DNA of 64,000 nucleotides from positions 1,086,795-1,150,794 of the forward strand of contig NZ_FWEX01000006.1 of NCBI RefSeq assembly GCF_900170025.1, given 5' to 3'. Below are positions 8,053-18,987 of the stretch, one piece after another. The position numbers were made by a program, and so were the translations under genes. This DNA is from Nitrospira sp. ND1. Lineage in GTDB: Bacteria > Nitrospirota > Nitrospiria > Nitrospirales > Nitrospiraceae. The notes beneath the pieces are model-generated. The model was not told the DNA's origin. It searched no databases and saw only the letters and a list, made by a program, of their open reading frames with translations. Every line of letters starts with the position of its first letter. Within the stretch, counting starts at the first letter, position 1.

Positions 8053-8481
8053 GTGACGGCGAAAGGCAGTAAAAAGCGGAAGCCAGCTAGGGCAACGACA
8101 AAGCTGGGATACAACGAGCGGCACGCCAAGAGTGGAATCTCTGCTCCTCTACCCGACATTGAGACATTCCCCAATCAATATAAGGGATACGAAATTACAA
8201 TCGTCATCCCAGAGTACACAGCCATTTGCCCCAAGACCAACCTGCCGGACTTCGGAACTATCACCCTTCACTATAAACCAGACAAGCATTGCCTCGAGCT
8301 GAAGGCTCTCAAAACGTACATCCATGCCTACAGAAATGTAGGAATTTTCTACGAGAATGCCGTCAACCGCATCCTCCAGGACATCGTACGAGCCTGTCGA
8401 CCCATCAAGGCCACGGTAACCGGTGAATTTGCTGCTCGTGGGGGACTGCGGAGCGTAATCGAAGCAAAATATCCGGCATAA
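8053..8481 (+). CDS. queF: NADPH-dependent 7-cyano-7-deazaguanine reductase QueF (short type)
   Basis: A 142-residue unimodular QueF that reduces preQ0 to preQ1 in queuosine synthesis. The catalytic Cys is in TAICPKTNLPDFG (Cys59), followed by the LELKALKTYIHAYRNVGIFY signature and a C-terminal tunnelling-fold strand (KATVTGEFAARGG). The N-terminus is unusually basic (KGSKKRKPARATTK). GTG at 8053 is chosen because GGGGGGAG lies just upstream; a longer GTG start at 8011 would overlap the preceding gene. No other queuosine genes are in the window. Confidence 0.92.
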   Translation: MTAKGSKKRKPARATTKLGYNERHAKSGISAPLPDIETFPNQYKGYEITIVIPEYTAICPKTNLPDFGTITLHYKPDKHCLELKALKTYIHAYRNVGIFYENAVNRILQDIVRACRPIKATVTGEFAARGGLRSVIEAKYPA

Positions 8482-8679
8482 ATTGCCTACTCAACAGCCT
8501 CCACTTTACGCCGTCGACGGGCTACTTATCCCGCTTCACCTCATCACCAGCACACCCATCGCAACTATCCCAGTAACACTGCGGCAGCTCCCTGCGCGCT
8601 ACGCATTACCAATGTTTCTCACTGAAACCGCCTAAAGTCCCACTCAAAATCCACCGACATCAGACAGTCAGGGTGCGGC

Positions 8680-10125
8680 ATGGGTCGGCACAGGCTACCC
8701 GTGCGTCGCAACAAGGTCGCTATCGAGCAGGAAAAGGACACCGCCTTGCGCACGCACTCCATGGGAACAACCATCGTTCAGGCGGCGGTAGGGCTCTTCG
8801 TTGTGATATCGGGAACCAACGACATGTCGGTTCAAACCGCAGAAGCTATCCCCGCCTTTGCGCGGAAATACGCATTGAACTGCACGACATGCCACACGGC
8901 TCCACCACAGCTCAATACATTCGGTGAGCGGTTCCTTGAAAACGGCTATCAGCTTCCGGGAACCGAAGATGGAGGCATCACAGGAAAGAAGAATCTCGGC
9001 GACCTCAGCCTGGATGATTTTGCGAACTACACAGGTGTCCGGCTCCGTGGAAACGTCCTGCGCGCCCACAATTTCAAGCAGCAGAATCCGCCGAGGGCAG
9101 AATCCGGCACGGTCCAAAACAAGAGCGAGCTCGGATTTCCGGAAGTGTTCAGCCTATTCACCGCCGGCACATTGAGCAGAAATATCGGGTTTTTTGCCGA
9201 GCTGGAATCCAATCTCGAAGAAGGGGCAACAGGAATCGAGCGAGCCTTCATTACTTTCAACAATGTTGGAGGTGAGAATATCGCCAACATCCGCATCGGG
9301 AAACTCGATCCTTCGGCCGTATTCTCCTTTTCCACCCTCCGGCAACAACTCGAATTTATCGGTGAGAGCACAAATTCCTCCACCGATGCGGTCCAGCGGG
9401 CAGGGCTCTTCCCGCTTGCCACAGCCGCTAAATTCTACGGTCTGCGCGATCGCTCCGGAGCCGTCATTTCCCCCTATGCTCCCTCGCTCTACAACGCAGT
9501 GGCGGAAACCGGCATCGAAGTTCGCGGGCGTCCGTTCGGCGACTGGTTCATGTATCAGGTCGGTATGCTGAACGGCTCGAACGAGGGCTTTGGAGATTCC
9601 AACAAAGGCAAAGATTTTTATGGCGCCATCCGCCTTGATTACGCCCGCTCGGCCAACTTTTCAGCAAGCCTTTCGGGATTTGCCTATCTCGGAAACAGCA
9701 ATGCCACCGTGTTCGACGGCACACGCACTGTCGATGTGAATTGGAATCGCTACGGCGCCGCCGCGCACCTACGCTACAAGATGCTGGATTTCCATGGGAT
9801 GTACACACTGGATCGAATCAAGCATGTCCCAACAGCGGCCTTGAGCAATTTCGACACCACCGCCAGCGGAGTGACCGTCGCGCTGGATGCCTACGTCACG
9901 AACCGAACCCTGCTCTCGCTACGGTACGACAACATGGATGCCGGGGGAGATCTGACCCAGCGCACATCCCAGAGTTTCGCCGGCATGCAACTCAAGCACT
10001 ACCTACGCTCGAATGTGGCCGTTTACGCCCGACACGACCTCAATTTGCGTCGTGCAGAAGAGGGCAATGCGGCAGCCCACAACCTGAGACATGCAGTTTT
10101 TGTGGGAATCGATATCTCTTACTAG
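8680..10125 (+). CDS. Outer-membrane porin with N-terminal monohaem cytochrome c (Cyc2-like layout)
   Basis: A protein of up to 481 residues. After a signal peptide ending near QTAEA comes PAFARKYALNCTTCHTAPP, one c-type haem site (CTTCH), then LNTFGERFLENGYQL. The remaining ~370 residues alternate short polar and aromatic strands (RLRGNVLRAHNF, GFFAELESN, NIRIGKLDP) and end in ISY, as outer-membrane barrels do. This fused haem-plus-barrel architecture is that of Cyc2-type iron oxidases, but sequence identity to Cyc2 was not checked. The start is uncertain: ATG 8680 or ATG 8761, which begins right before the hydrophobic signal. Cytochrome and cupredoxin genes follow. Confidence 0.7.
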   Translation: MGRHRLPVRRNKVAIEQEKDTALRTHSMGTTIVQAAVGLFVVISGTNDMSVQTAEAIPAFARKYALNCTTCHTAPPQLNTFGERFLENGYQLPGTEDGGITGKKNLGDLSLDDFANYTGVRLRGNVLRAHNFKQQNPPRAESGTVQNKSELGFPEVFSLFTAGTLSRNIGFFAELESNLEEGATGIERAFITFNNVGGENIANIRIGKLDPSAVFSFSTLRQQLEFIGESTNSSTDAVQRAGLFPLATAAKFYGLRDRSGAVISPYAPSLYNAVAETGIEVRGRPFGDWFMYQVGMLNGSNEGFGDSNKGKDFYGAIRLDYARSANFSASLSGFAYLGNSNATVFDGTRTVDVNWNRYGAAAHLRYKMLDFHGMYTLDRIKHVPTAALSNFDTTASGVTVALDAYVTNRTLLSLRYDNMDAGGDLTQRTSQSFAGMQLKHYLRSNVAVYARHDLNLRRAEEGNAAAHNLRHAVFVGIDISY

Positions 10126-10138
10126 ACCGGGAAGAATC

Positions 10139-10912
10139 ATGCATCGCCATGTACTCCGATATCTTGCGATCCTCATCGTGACGGGCTTCTGCGCCACGAC
10201 CGCGCAGGCGCTACTGCCGAAGGACGGGCGGGATACCATTACAGAGGGGCATCGAATCTATGATCGGGCCTGCGCCTGGTGCCATGGCAGCGAAGGGAAA
10301 GGGGACGGGCCATCCGGCTGGTCCATCGGTCGCTACGCAGCCCCTCGTCCTCGCGACTTCACCGCGGAGAGCTACAAATTTCGAAGCACCCCCTCGGGTG
10401 AACTGCCCACGGATCAGGACCTTTTCAGAACCATCACACAGGGTATTCCCGGCTTCATGCCGTCGTACCGATCCTTGAACGAGCAGGAACGATGGCAGGT
10501 CATCGCCTATCTCAAATCGTTGAATCCGGCGTTCGAGCAGGAACAGCCGACGCCGATCGCGCTCCCCTCTCCGCCGCCCCTTCCCTCCGGGAATGGAATC
10601 ACAAACGGCCGGGCGCTGTACGCCAAGTACGAGTGTCGGACCTGCCACGGGGACAACGGTGCAGGTGATGGACCGGAATCGAAGGCCGGGCACCTGCGGG
10701 ACGCCCACAACCTTCCCATCACCGCCACGGACCTGACCGATCCATCCTCATTCAAAAACGGGGCGACGCCTCACGATCTCTATCGAAGCATCATGAGCGG
10801 ACTCGACGGCACCCCCATGCCTGCCTATGCCGATCAATTTGCCGGACAGGAAGAAGCTACATGGGATCTGGTGTGGTACCTCCAGTCCCTATCAGGTCAG
10901 CCGGGGCGATAA
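10139..10912 (+). CDS. Secreted dihaem cytochrome c
   Basis: A 257-residue protein with a signal peptide (YLAILIVTGFCATTAQA) and two class I cytochrome c domains, each with CxxCH: CAWCHGSEGKGDG near residue 45 and CRTCHGDNGAGDG near residue 171. Each domain carries a distal methionine candidate (IPGFMPSY and DGTPMPAYA). A Pro-rich linker (PSPPPLPSG) separates them. Its layout fits periplasmic electron transfer, probably from the haem-porin encoded 13 bases upstream. GGAAGA precedes the ATG at 10139. Confidence 0.88.
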   Translation: MHRHVLRYLAILIVTGFCATTAQALLPKDGRDTITEGHRIYDRACAWCHGSEGKGDGPSGWSIGRYAAPRPRDFTAESYKFRSTPSGELPTDQDLFRTITQGIPGFMPSYRSLNEQERWQVIAYLKSLNPAFEQEQPTPIALPSPPPLPSGNGITNGRALYAKYECRTCHGDNGAGDGPESKAGHLRDAHNLPITATDLTDPSSFKNGATPHDLYRSIMSGLDGTPMPAYADQFAGQEEATWDLVWYLQSLSGQPGR

Positions 10913-10978
10913 TTCGGCGCCATGAAGCACCCACATTTCATACAACCTGCGAATCGGACGCCCAACGAGGAAATGGAG

Positions 10979-11707
10979 ATGCGGTACATGAAACCGATAC
11001 TGCTGACCGTGACGCTGTGCTTGATGCTCGGCCAGAGCGCCCTCCTGAGAGCGGAATCTCCCGCCGGCACACTGGTGGGCCGAATCACCTATGCCGGCCC
11101 GATCGAATCAGGGCAGGTGGTCGCGGTCACACGCGATTCGTCGTTCTGCGGCGCCACCACCGCCATCCACACCGTGACGGTGAATGCGAAGACGCGAGGC
11201 CTTCAAGGTGCAGTCGTCAGCATCGACGGCGACACAGTCCCCATGGCCGATTCGCCACGCCGCCCGCTAGTCCTCACCAATACCCACTGTGCCTTCTCCC
11301 CTCGTATTGTCGCAGGTGAGGTTGGACAGCAACTGGAGATCCGCAACGACGACCCCGTCATGCATAACACCCACATTTCCATGGGGCCGAGAACCTTTGT
11401 GAACGTCGCCATGATCCCCGCGAGCCGACCGGTCGAAAAGCCGCTCAAGCAGCCAGGCATCTATCTAGTCAAATGCGATGCACACAAATTTATGCGCGCC
11501 ACTGTGCTCGCCTTCACGCACCCCTTTTTTAGTGTCACAGACGACACCGGCGCGTTTCAGATTGCCCAACTCACCCCGGGAGAGCACGTTGTGAGGGTAT
11601 GGCACGACACATTAGGAACGTTCCAACAACGAGTCACGATTCCAACCCGCGGCGAAGCCACCATCACGATCGAATACCCCGCTCATGTCGATGCCAATAA
11701 AAAATAG
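10979..11707 (+). CDS. Secreted cupredoxin-like protein with carboxypeptidase-regulatory-like end
   Basis: A 242-residue protein with a signal peptide ([20 protein letters not shown]). The middle part has a possible type 1 copper site: HNTH in [13 protein letters not shown], then KCDAHKFM with Cys, His and Met in close order. The C-terminal part ([30 protein letters not shown]) resembles carboxypeptidase regulatory-like folds. Such proteins are found beside cytochromes and may carry electrons. The start among four close Met codons was set to 10979, 8 bases after GAGG. It overlaps the kinase gene by 23 bases. Confidence 0.65.
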   Translation: MRYMKPILLTVTLCLMLGQSALLRAESPAGTLVGRITYAGPIESGQVVAVTRDSSFCGATTAIHTVTVNAKTRGLQGAVVSIDGDTVPMADSPRRPLVLTNTHCAFSPRIVAGEVGQQLEIRNDDPVMHNTHISMGPRTFVNVAMIPASRPVEKPLKQPGIYLVKCDAHKFMRATVLAFTHPFFSVTDDTGAFQIAQLTPGEHVVRVWHDTLGTFQQRVTIPTRGEATITIEYPAHVDANKK

Positions 11708-14612
11708 GACTGACTGGTTCTGCCGCCCCTGGCGCATCTGGCACGGGAACCTCCGCCTCCGTCTCAGCGTCGGAATGGCGGTCCTGATTACGATCGGCAT
11801 GGCCGGTTTCGCGACCTTCCGGTTAATTGAAATCCGTCAGTCCATCGAACAGGCCACACAAGCTCGGGCGCTGGCGGTCAGCCGCACGTTTTCAATGGTG
11901 GGCGCCGCCGCCGTGTTGGACAATCTCTTTCGCATCCAAGAGGCGTTAGGTCGTTATGCCCAGGATTCGGAGATTCTGAGCATCCTCATCATCGATCCCG
12001 ACAACATGATCGTCGCAGCGACGAATCCTCAGCAAATCGGACAGCAGCTGACGGATGAGACCCTCGCGCAGGCACACGAAACCAAGGCCGAGACCATTTC
12101 CCATGGCCAGACTATGGGCGGCGTGCCGACACTCCTAGTGGCCACGCCGCTCCTGAACGACCAGGACATCGCCGCCTGGGTGCGGATCGAGTTTTCCCTC
12201 GCGGCGATGCAGGAGGAACTCACCCGCGAAGCGCGCCGCCTCTTCCTCCTGTCAGTCTTATTCATGGGGGCCACGATTTCGGTCGCTCAACTCGGGATCA
12301 GGCGCATGTCCGGCCTGTTTCGAGAAACTGCCAAAAAGCTGCAGGAGACCCTCCATACCCTCCATTGCGTCTCGGAACAGGCGCCCTCCGGCGATGAGAC
12401 ATCCGATAACGGCAACTCCCCTGCCTCACCGTCCTGCAAGGGCGAACTGGAGCAAGTAGTCGATCTGGTTGAGACGACCACCACCCTGCTCACCACGCAG
12501 GCACAACGGCTCCAATCCTTCACCGACTCACTGGAGCAGGCTGTACGGGAACGAACCATCGAATTGCGGCAGGCAAAGGAGGCGGCCGAGGCGGCGAATC
12601 GTGCCAAATCACAATTCCTCGCGAATATGAGCCACGAAATCCGCACCCCGATGAACGGCGTACTGGGGATGACGGAACTCCTCCTCACTACAACGCTCAC
12701 GCCGAAGCAACGTTCACTAGCTGACACCCTGCACCGGTCCGGCACCGGGCTCCTGGACATCATCAATCAGATTCTTGATTTCTCGAAGATCGAGGCCGGC
12801 AAACTGAAGTTGGAAATGATCGAGTTCGGCCTCAGACAGACGGTCGAAGATGCGGTGGATCTGTTTGCAGAAACCGCCGGTCGCAAACACCTCGAACTCA
12901 CCTGTTTCGTGCCGCCGAACATCCCGGACACCGTGATCGGAGATCCTGTTCGGCTCCGGCAAATCCTTCTGAATCTCGTCGGCAACGCCATGAAGTTCAC
13001 CCACACCGGCGACGTGGCCGTCACGCTCGAACTCATCACCCACACCACGACGAACCTGACGCTGAAATTCCGCGTCCGTGATACGGGAGTCGGCATTCCC
13101 GAAGCAGCACAAGCACGGCTGTTTCAGGCGTTCTCGCAAGCCGATAACTCCACCACACGGAAATTCGGTGGCACGGGGCTTGGCCTCGCGATTGTGAAAC
13201 AACTCGCCCTCCTGATGGGAGGCGACGTCGGCGTCGACAGCGTGTCCGGCCAGGGATCCACCTTCTGGTTCACCGTCGAACTGGAACGCGCCGCCCAGCG
13301 TACGGCCGCCTCGGGAGCAACCGAAAGACCGTTAGACGGATTCTCCATCTTCATCGTCGATGACAATTCGACGAATCGGCAAATCCTTGAAACGCACTTG
13401 ACCGCCTGGGGCGCCGCAGTGCTGTCCGCCACCTCCGGCCTGGAAGCGTTGGCGTTGCTCGATCGCCAATGCACCGCCCGGCGCAGAATCCATCTGGCCG
13501 TGCTGGACATTCACATGCCGGACATGGACGGCATTACGCTGGCTCGGACCATTAGAGAAGATGCGCGGCTTTCCGGCATGGGGCTCGTCGCGCTCAGTTC
13601 GGTCGACCAGGTCACAGATGAATCCCAGCGGTACCCGTCGCTCTTCAGTGCCTGGCTGAGAAAGCCGGTCCACCAGTCGTTGTTGAAAGATTGCCTCACA
13701 CGCCTGTGCCACCACGTCCCGGCGACCGAGGCACCCGCGCCAACCCAGCCCGACGATCACGCCGTCCCATTCGCCGCCCACGTCCTGCTCGCGGAAGACA
13801 ACCCCGTCAACCGCGAAGTGGCATTCACGATGCTGGAGCTACTTGGGTGCACCACCACCATGGTTGAAAACGGCCGGGAGGCGGTCGAGGCGCTCACGAA
13901 TCGGCCATTCGACCTGGTGCTGATGGATTGCCACATGCCGGAAATGGACGGCCTGACCGCCACCGCCCTGATTCGTGAACAAGAAACGCAGGCCGCGCAG
14001 CCCCGGCACACGACCATCGTGGCCCTCACCGCAAATGCATTGGAAGGAGACCGCGAGCGGTGCCTCGCGGCAGGCATGGATGATTATCTGTCCAAGCCGT
14101 TTACATTGACCACGCTCAAGGAAGTGCTGCACCGCCGGCTTTCGATCAAGGGGCCCTCACGAACAACCGAACCCCTTCTGCGGTCGACACCGCAGGCACC
14201 GCCCCCACAGACGGCACCACCGACCGGACCCGCCGCGCCAGGCGACGACCATGTGGACCTCAATGCGTGGCAGGCGATCCGTGCTCGCCAACGACCCGGC
14301 CAGCCGGATCTTCTCCACAAAGCCCTCACATTGTATGTGCCCCATGCCGACGCCCAGCTTAGTCAGCTCCAGCAGGCCATGGCCGGCGCCGACATCCAGG
14401 CTGTAAAGACCATCGCTCACATGATGAAATCTTCAACGGCGCAGCTCGGCGCACCCCGACTGGCCGACCTGTACGCGAAAATCGAAACAACATGCCGGGC
14501 AGGCGCTGTGGACAATCTTCCCGATCTCTGCGGGCGTCTGATTCCTGAACACCGGGCGGTATGCGACCTGATGCGCGAAGAACTCAACCGGGCAGGACGG
14601 CCGGCGGCATGA
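11685..14612 (+). CDS. Hybrid histidine kinase: membrane sensor, HisKA, HATPase, two receivers, HPt
   Basis: A 975-residue membrane kinase. Transmembrane helices lie near residues 26-46 and 185-206, enclosing a periplasmic sensor of about 135 residues. A linker and coiled coil follow, then the H-box [15 protein letters not shown] (His317), N-box NLVGNAMKF near 430, G-boxes ([20 protein letters not shown]), receiver 1 with Asp608 ([10 protein letters not shown]), receiver 2 with Asp748 ([10 protein letters not shown]), and an HPt domain with His912 (AHMMKSS). All phosphorelay residues are present. It begins inside the end of the cupredoxin gene, so translational coupling to the electron-transfer genes is likely. 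The output partner is not encoded nearby. Confidence 0.92.
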   Translation: MSMPIKNRTDWFCRPWRIWHGNLRLRLSVGMAVLITIGMAGFATFRLIEIRQSIEQATQARALAVSRTFSMVGAAAVLDNLFRIQEALGRYAQDSEILSILIIDPDNMIVAATNPQQIGQQLTDETLAQAHETKAETISHGQTMGGVPTLLVATPLLNDQDIAAWVRIEFSLAAMQEELTREARRLFLLSVLFMGATISVAQLGIRRMSGLFRETAKKLQETLHTLHCVSEQAPSGDETSDNGNSPASPSCKGELEQVVDLVETTTTLLTTQAQRLQSFTDSLEQAVRERTIELRQAKEAAEAANRAKSQFLANMSHEIRTPMNGVLGMTELLLTTTLTPKQRSLADTLHRSGTGLLDIINQILDFSKIEAGKLKLEMIEFGLRQTVEDAVDLFAETAGRKHLELTCFVPPNIPDTVIGDPVRLRQILLNLVGNAMKFTHTGDVAVTLELITHTTTNLTLKFRVRDTGVGIPEAAQARLFQAFSQADNSTTRKFGGTGLGLAIVKQLALLMGGDVGVDSVSGQGSTFWFTVELERAAQRTAASGATERPLDGFSIFIVDDNSTNRQILETHLTAWGAAVLSATSGLEALALLDRQCTARRRIHLAVLDIHMPDMDGITLARTIREDARLSGMGLVALSSVDQVTDESQRYPSLFSAWLRKPVHQSLLKDCLTRLCHHVPATEAPAPTQPDDHAVPFAAHVLLAEDNPVNREVAFTMLELLGCTTTMVENGREAVEALTNRPFDLVLMDCHMPEMDGLTATALIREQETQAAQPRHTTIVALTANALEGDRERCLAAGMDDYLSKPFTLTTLKEVLHRRLSIKGPSRTTEPLLRSTPQAPPPQTAPPTGPAAPGDDHVDLNAWQAIRARQRPGQPDLLHKALTLYVPHADAQLSQLQQAMAGADIQAVKTIAHMMKSSTAQLGAPRLADLYAKIETTCRAGAVDNLPDLCGRLIPEHRAVCDLMREELNRAGRPAA

Positions 14613-14634
14613 TGCACCACCGGAAGGACCAGTC

Positions 14635-17600
14635 GTGACGATGCGTCGGCTCCTGCAACAACTTAGGCAGAGCGTGCGGCGCGCAAGCAGGCAACTCGCG
14701 ACCGACTCAGGCGACTCGAAAACCGAACGCCGGAAGATCCCGCCTTCAAACACGCCTACGTGCCTCGACGAAGGCCACGTACTCGACGCCGTCCTCTGCT
14801 CGCTCGACGAAGGCCTGTGCATCGTCGATACGCAATGGCACATCCTCAGACTGAATCCCCAGGCCGAGATCCTCTTCGGCGCCCCCGCCCGTGACCTGAA
14901 GGGACGCCCCGCGTATCAACTGATTGCTCCCGGCCCGGAGGAATTCCGCCACGAGTGCCTTGTAACCGACAACTCCGTTCCTCCGCTGCAATCCGGGCTC
15001 CCCTACGGGACCGACAATGGTCTCCTGCTCAGACAGGACGGCCAGTTGACGCCAATTTCTCTGACGATCACTCCGATGTCGCATGATGGCGTCGTGAACG
15101 GAGCCGTCCTGACGTTCCGGGATCTCACAGCCCAGAAGGAGGCGGAGTCACATCAGATCGAAAACTCCGCGTTACTCCGCCGCTTACAGACAGGCATGGT
15201 CGGGTTGGCGAGCAATCAGGCAATCTACCGTGGACAATTGTCCGAGGCCTTCCACCTCATCACCCGGGTCACGACACAGAGCCTCCGCGTCGCGCGGGTC
15301 AGCATCTGGTTTTATGCGCCGGACCATGCGGTCCTCCGGTGCGCGGACCTCTATGACCAACCGGGCGATCAACACTCACACGGCATCGAGCAACCCGCGG
15401 CCCTCTATCCACAGTACTTCTCATCGCTCGAGGCGGGAGAGATGATCGTCGCGAACGAGGCGCAGTCGGACCCGCGAACGGTGGAATTTGCAGCACACCA
15501 TCTGCGGCCGCTGGGGATCACCTCCATGCTGAACGTGCCTATCCGCGCCGAGGGCATTCTCGTTGGGGCGCTGCACTGTGAACACATCGGAACGCCCAGA
15601 GTATGGACGACGGAGGAACAGCAGTTTGCGGCCTCAGTGGCGAACACCGTCTCGCTCGCCGTGGAGGCAGCGGATCGGCATAAGGCTGAAACCGAAACGA
15701 AACGTGCCGAACAATTTCTCGACTCGGTGATCGAAAACCTCCCCATCATGGTCTATGTAAAAGAAGCCGACCAGCTCCGGTTCACACGCTGGAATCGAGC
15801 CGCGGAAGAGCTCACAGGATTCAGTCGGGAACTCATCCTCGGCCGGACCAGCCATGATTTTTTCTGCAAAGAAGAGGCCGACCGCTTCACTCGTCATGAT
15901 CGCGAGGCACTCCGCAGCGGCCGCCTCATCGAGGTGGCCTCAGAAGAAATTCACACCCAGCACCGGGGCGTACGACTGCTGCGCACCAAGAAACTGCCTG
16001 TCATGGATGAGCAGGGACGCCCCCGCTTCCTGCTCGGCATCGCCGAAGATATCACCGACCGGACCGCACACGAATCAATTCTGCACGAGAGCGAAAAAAA
16101 GTATCGCGAGCTGTTCGAGTCCTCGCGCGATGCCATCATGATTTTGTCGTCCCCGAACTGGAATTTCACGGCCTGCAACCCGGCGACCATTCAGCTCTTC
16201 GGGGCACGGGACGCCGAGCATTTCACGTCACTCGGACCGTGGGACGTCTCCCCCGAGCATCAGCCTGACGGCGAAGAATCGATGGTCAAGGCGCCGAAGA
16301 TGATTGGGATAGCTCTGCAGGAAGGCTCTCACAACTTCGAGTGGTTGCACAAACGAGTCGGCGGTCCCAGCTTCCTGGCGAGCGTGCAGTTGACCCGCAT
16401 CACGTTGAAAGGGCCCCCCGGACTGCAGGCGACGGTCCGCGACATTACCGAACAACGTCGCAGCGAAGCCGCACTGCAGGCCTATTCGACATTCCAGAAG
16501 GCCATGCTGGACAACGCCGGTCATGCGATCATCTCCTGCAAACCCGACGGCATGATCCAAGTCTTCAATCCGGCAGCGGAAGCCCTGCTGGGATACAGCG
16601 CCGACGAGTTGGTCGGCAAACAGACCCCGGGCATCTTCCACGACTTGGACGAAGTGGTCGCGCGGGCACGTCAATTTTCCAAGGAATTAGGCAGCACGAT
16701 CGAACCGGGCTTCGACGTGTTCGTCGAAAAATGCCGGCGGAATCTCCCCAACGAGCACGAGTGGGCGTACGTGTGTAAGGATGGCACCAGGAAGACGGTA
16801 CTGTTGAATGTCACGGCACTGCGGGAGGCGGATGGCCGGATCACCGGCTACCTCGGCATCGCCTCCGATATCACGCCGCTTAAGTTGGCGGCACAGGAGT
16901 TGGTTTCGGCCAAGGAAGCGGCCGAGGCGGCCAATGTGGCAAAGTCGAGGTTCCTGGCCAACATGAGCCACGAAATCCGCACGCCACTGAACGGCGTCCT
17001 CGGAATGACCGAACTGCTGCTGAGCACCAGCCTGTCGGCCAAACAACAGTCGCTGCTGGAAACCGTCCGCCGCTCAGGCGTGGCCCTCCTCGAAGTCATC
17101 AATGACATTCTGGATTTCTCCAAGATCGAAGCGGGAAAGCTTGAACTCGAGCAGGTGGAGTTCGGCCTGAGACAGGTCGTCGAGGAGGCAGTCGAACTGT
17201 TTGCCGGGTCGGCCGGCAACAAGAACCTGGAGTTGACCTACTTCATCCCCGCCGACGTGCCGGATAGTCTCGTGGGAGACCCTGTACGCCTGCGCCAAAT
17301 TCTGCTCAACCTGATCGGCAACGCCATCAAGTTCACGACACAGGGGGAGGTGACGGTCGCGTTTGCGCTGGCAGAGCAACATGCGGACACCCTCACACTC
17401 GCTTGCCAGGTGCGCGATACCGGCATCGGCATTCCTGACGCCGCTCAGGCCCAACTGTTCACGGCGTTCACCCAGGCCGACGGCTCCACCACCCGGCGAT
17501 TCGGCGGCACCGGGCTCGGCCTGGCGATCGTCAAACAACTGGTACAGCTGATGGGTGGTGAAGTCGGCCTGGTGAGTGCGCTCGGTCAGGGCACGACGTT

Positions 17601-18921
17601 CTCGTTCACATTCACTGTCAGGCTCGGGAGCTCTCAGGCCATATACCTTCCGCTCGCCGGACGGCAGATCCTGATCGTCGATGACACACGGACAAATCTG
17701 GAGATTCTGGCCACCCACCTGCGGAGTTGGGGAGCCACGGTCTTCACGGCGGAGTCTGCCGACGACGCGCTCCTCCAATTAGAGCACTTCCAGCACACGC
17801 AGCATCGAATCGACATGGCCATCCTCTACCTTCGAATGCCTGGGCGGGACGGCGTCGATCTCGCGCGTTCCATCAAACACCAGGCGGCTTATCAGAACCT
17901 CCCCCTGATCGCACTCAGCTCAGTGGAGCGTCTCTCGGACGACAGCGACGTGCCCCACCGGCTCTTTCACAGCTTCCTTCGCAAGCCGGTGCGACAGTCA
18001 CTGCTCAAAGACCGCCTGACGCGAGTGCTCGGGGGGGCCGCCGGACCAGTGCCCCACAGCCCGGAGTCCGCGGCGACCCCGCGTCCGCGCGTCGACGCCC
18101 ACATCCTCCTGGCCGAGGATAACCCCGTCAACCAGGATGTGGCGTCCTCCATGCTGGAGATGCTGGGATGTCGCATCACGATCGCACCCAACGGACGGGC
18201 CGCCGTCGAGGCAGCCACAACCGGCCGGTTCGACCTCATTCTCATGGATTGTCAGATGCCCGAGATGGATGGGTTCACTGCCACAGCAGCCATTCGCCGG
18301 CAAGAAGCGACAGCGAGCGACCGCCGCCATGTGCCCGTCATTGCGTTGACCGCCAATGCCATGGAAGGCGATCGCGCCCGTTGCCTGGCCGCCGGGATGG
18401 ACGACTATCTCACCAAACCGTTTACCGTCGCGCAGCTACACGCCTTCCTCACACAATGGTTGACGCCACAGTCAGCCAAGGCGAGCGAGACCGACCAGGC
18501 CTCCTCCCCCCATACCACCGACGCCGACGAACCGGCCGCCACAGAGGAAGCACCGGTTTCGACAACCATCGACAAGACTGCCTGGGATGCGATTCTGTCG
18601 CTCCAACGCCCGGGACGGCCCGACATCTTAGCCCGCGTGCTGGCAACCTACTTGGATGATTCCCGCCTGCTGGTGGAACAGATTCGCTCCGCCGTGCAGT
18701 CACAGGATTCGGTCGCCCTTTCTCAGGCCGCCCACCGCTTGAAGTCCAGCAGCGCCCAGCTCGGCGTCCTGGCCACCGCCGCCCATTGCAAAGAATTGGA
18801 GACCCTTGGACGGCTTGCCAGGATCGACGAGGCTGCGCACCTTCTGTCGCAACTCATCGAAGCCCATCAGTTCGCCTGCGCCGCGATCACCTCGGAACTA
18901 CGACAGCGCTCCGCCCGATAA
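14635..18921 (+). CDS. Large PAS/GAF hybrid histidine kinase with a degenerate first receiver and HPt
   Basis: A soluble 1428-residue kinase. Order: PAS (about 45-165), GAF (195-345), three PAS (360-485, 485-610, 615-755), HisKA with His779 ([15 protein letters not shown]), HATPase, receiver 1, receiver 2 (Asp1205, MDCQMPEMDG), and HPt with His1367 (AHRLKSS). In receiver 1 the phosphorylated Asp position is Tyr1065 (AILYLRMPGRDG instead of LDxxMP), so it should not take phosphate and may be structural or regulatory. GTG at 14635 has GGAAGGA upstream; ATG 14641 is an alternative. It follows the previous kinase by 22 bases, suggesting one signalling unit with the haem-porin genes. Confidence 0.92.
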   Translation: MTMRRLLQQLRQSVRRASRQLATDSGDSKTERRKIPPSNTPTCLDEGHVLDAVLCSLDEGLCIVDTQWHILRLNPQAEILFGAPARDLKGRPAYQLIAPGPEEFRHECLVTDNSVPPLQSGLPYGTDNGLLLRQDGQLTPISLTITPMSHDGVVNGAVLTFRDLTAQKEAESHQIENSALLRRLQTGMVGLASNQAIYRGQLSEAFHLITRVTTQSLRVARVSIWFYAPDHAVLRCADLYDQPGDQHSHGIEQPAALYPQYFSSLEAGEMIVANEAQSDPRTVEFAAHHLRPLGITSMLNVPIRAEGILVGALHCEHIGTPRVWTTEEQQFAASVANTVSLAVEAADRHKAETETKRAEQFLDSVIENLPIMVYVKEADQLRFTRWNRAAEELTGFSRELILGRTSHDFFCKEEADRFTRHDREALRSGRLIEVASEEIHTQHRGVRLLRTKKLPVMDEQGRPRFLLGIAEDITDRTAHESILHESEKKYRELFESSRDAIMILSSPNWNFTACNPATIQLFGARDAEHFTSLGPWDVSPEHQPDGEESMVKAPKMIGIALQEGSHNFEWLHKRVGGPSFLASVQLTRITLKGPPGLQATVRDITEQRRSEAALQAYSTFQKAMLDNAGHAIISCKPDGMIQVFNPAAEALLGYSADELVGKQTPGIFHDLDEVVARARQFSKELGSTIEPGFDVFVEKCRRNLPNEHEWAYVCKDGTRKTVLLNVTALREADGRITGYLGIASDITPLKLAAQELVSAKEAAEAANVAKSRFLANMSHEIRTPLNGVLGMTELLLSTSLSAKQQSLLETVRRSGVALLEVINDILDFSKIEAGKLELEQVEFGLRQVVEEAVELFAGSAGNKNLELTYFIPADVPDSLVGDPVRLRQILLNLIGNAIKFTTQGEVTVAFALAEQHADTLTLACQVRDTGIGIPDAAQAQLFTAFTQADGSTTRRFGGTGLGLAIVKQLVQLMGGEVGLVSALGQGTTFSFTFTVRLGSSQAIYLPLAGRQILIVDDTRTNLEILATHLRSWGATVFTAESADDALLQLEHFQHTQHRIDMAILYLRMPGRDGVDLARSIKHQAAYQNLPLIALSSVERLSDDSDVPHRLFHSFLRKPVRQSLLKDRLTRVLGGAAGPVPHSPESAATPRPRVDAHILLAEDNPVNQDVASSMLEMLGCRITIAPNGRAAVEAATTGRFDLILMDCQMPEMDGFTATAAIRRQEATASDRRHVPVIALTANAMEGDRARCLAAGMDDYLTKPFTVAQLHAFLTQWLTPQSAKASETDQASSPHTTDADEPAATEEAPVSTTIDKTAWDAILSLQRPGRPDILARVLATYLDDSRLLVEQIRSAVQSQDSVALSQAAHRLKSSSAQLGVLATAAHCKELETLGRLARIDEAAHLLSQLIEAHQFACAAITSELRQRSAR

Positions 18922-18987
18922 ACCAACCGCTCGACCGGCTCTCGCGACTTGCGAATGAACGTCGTCCGCGCTAGTCTGCACGCACTC

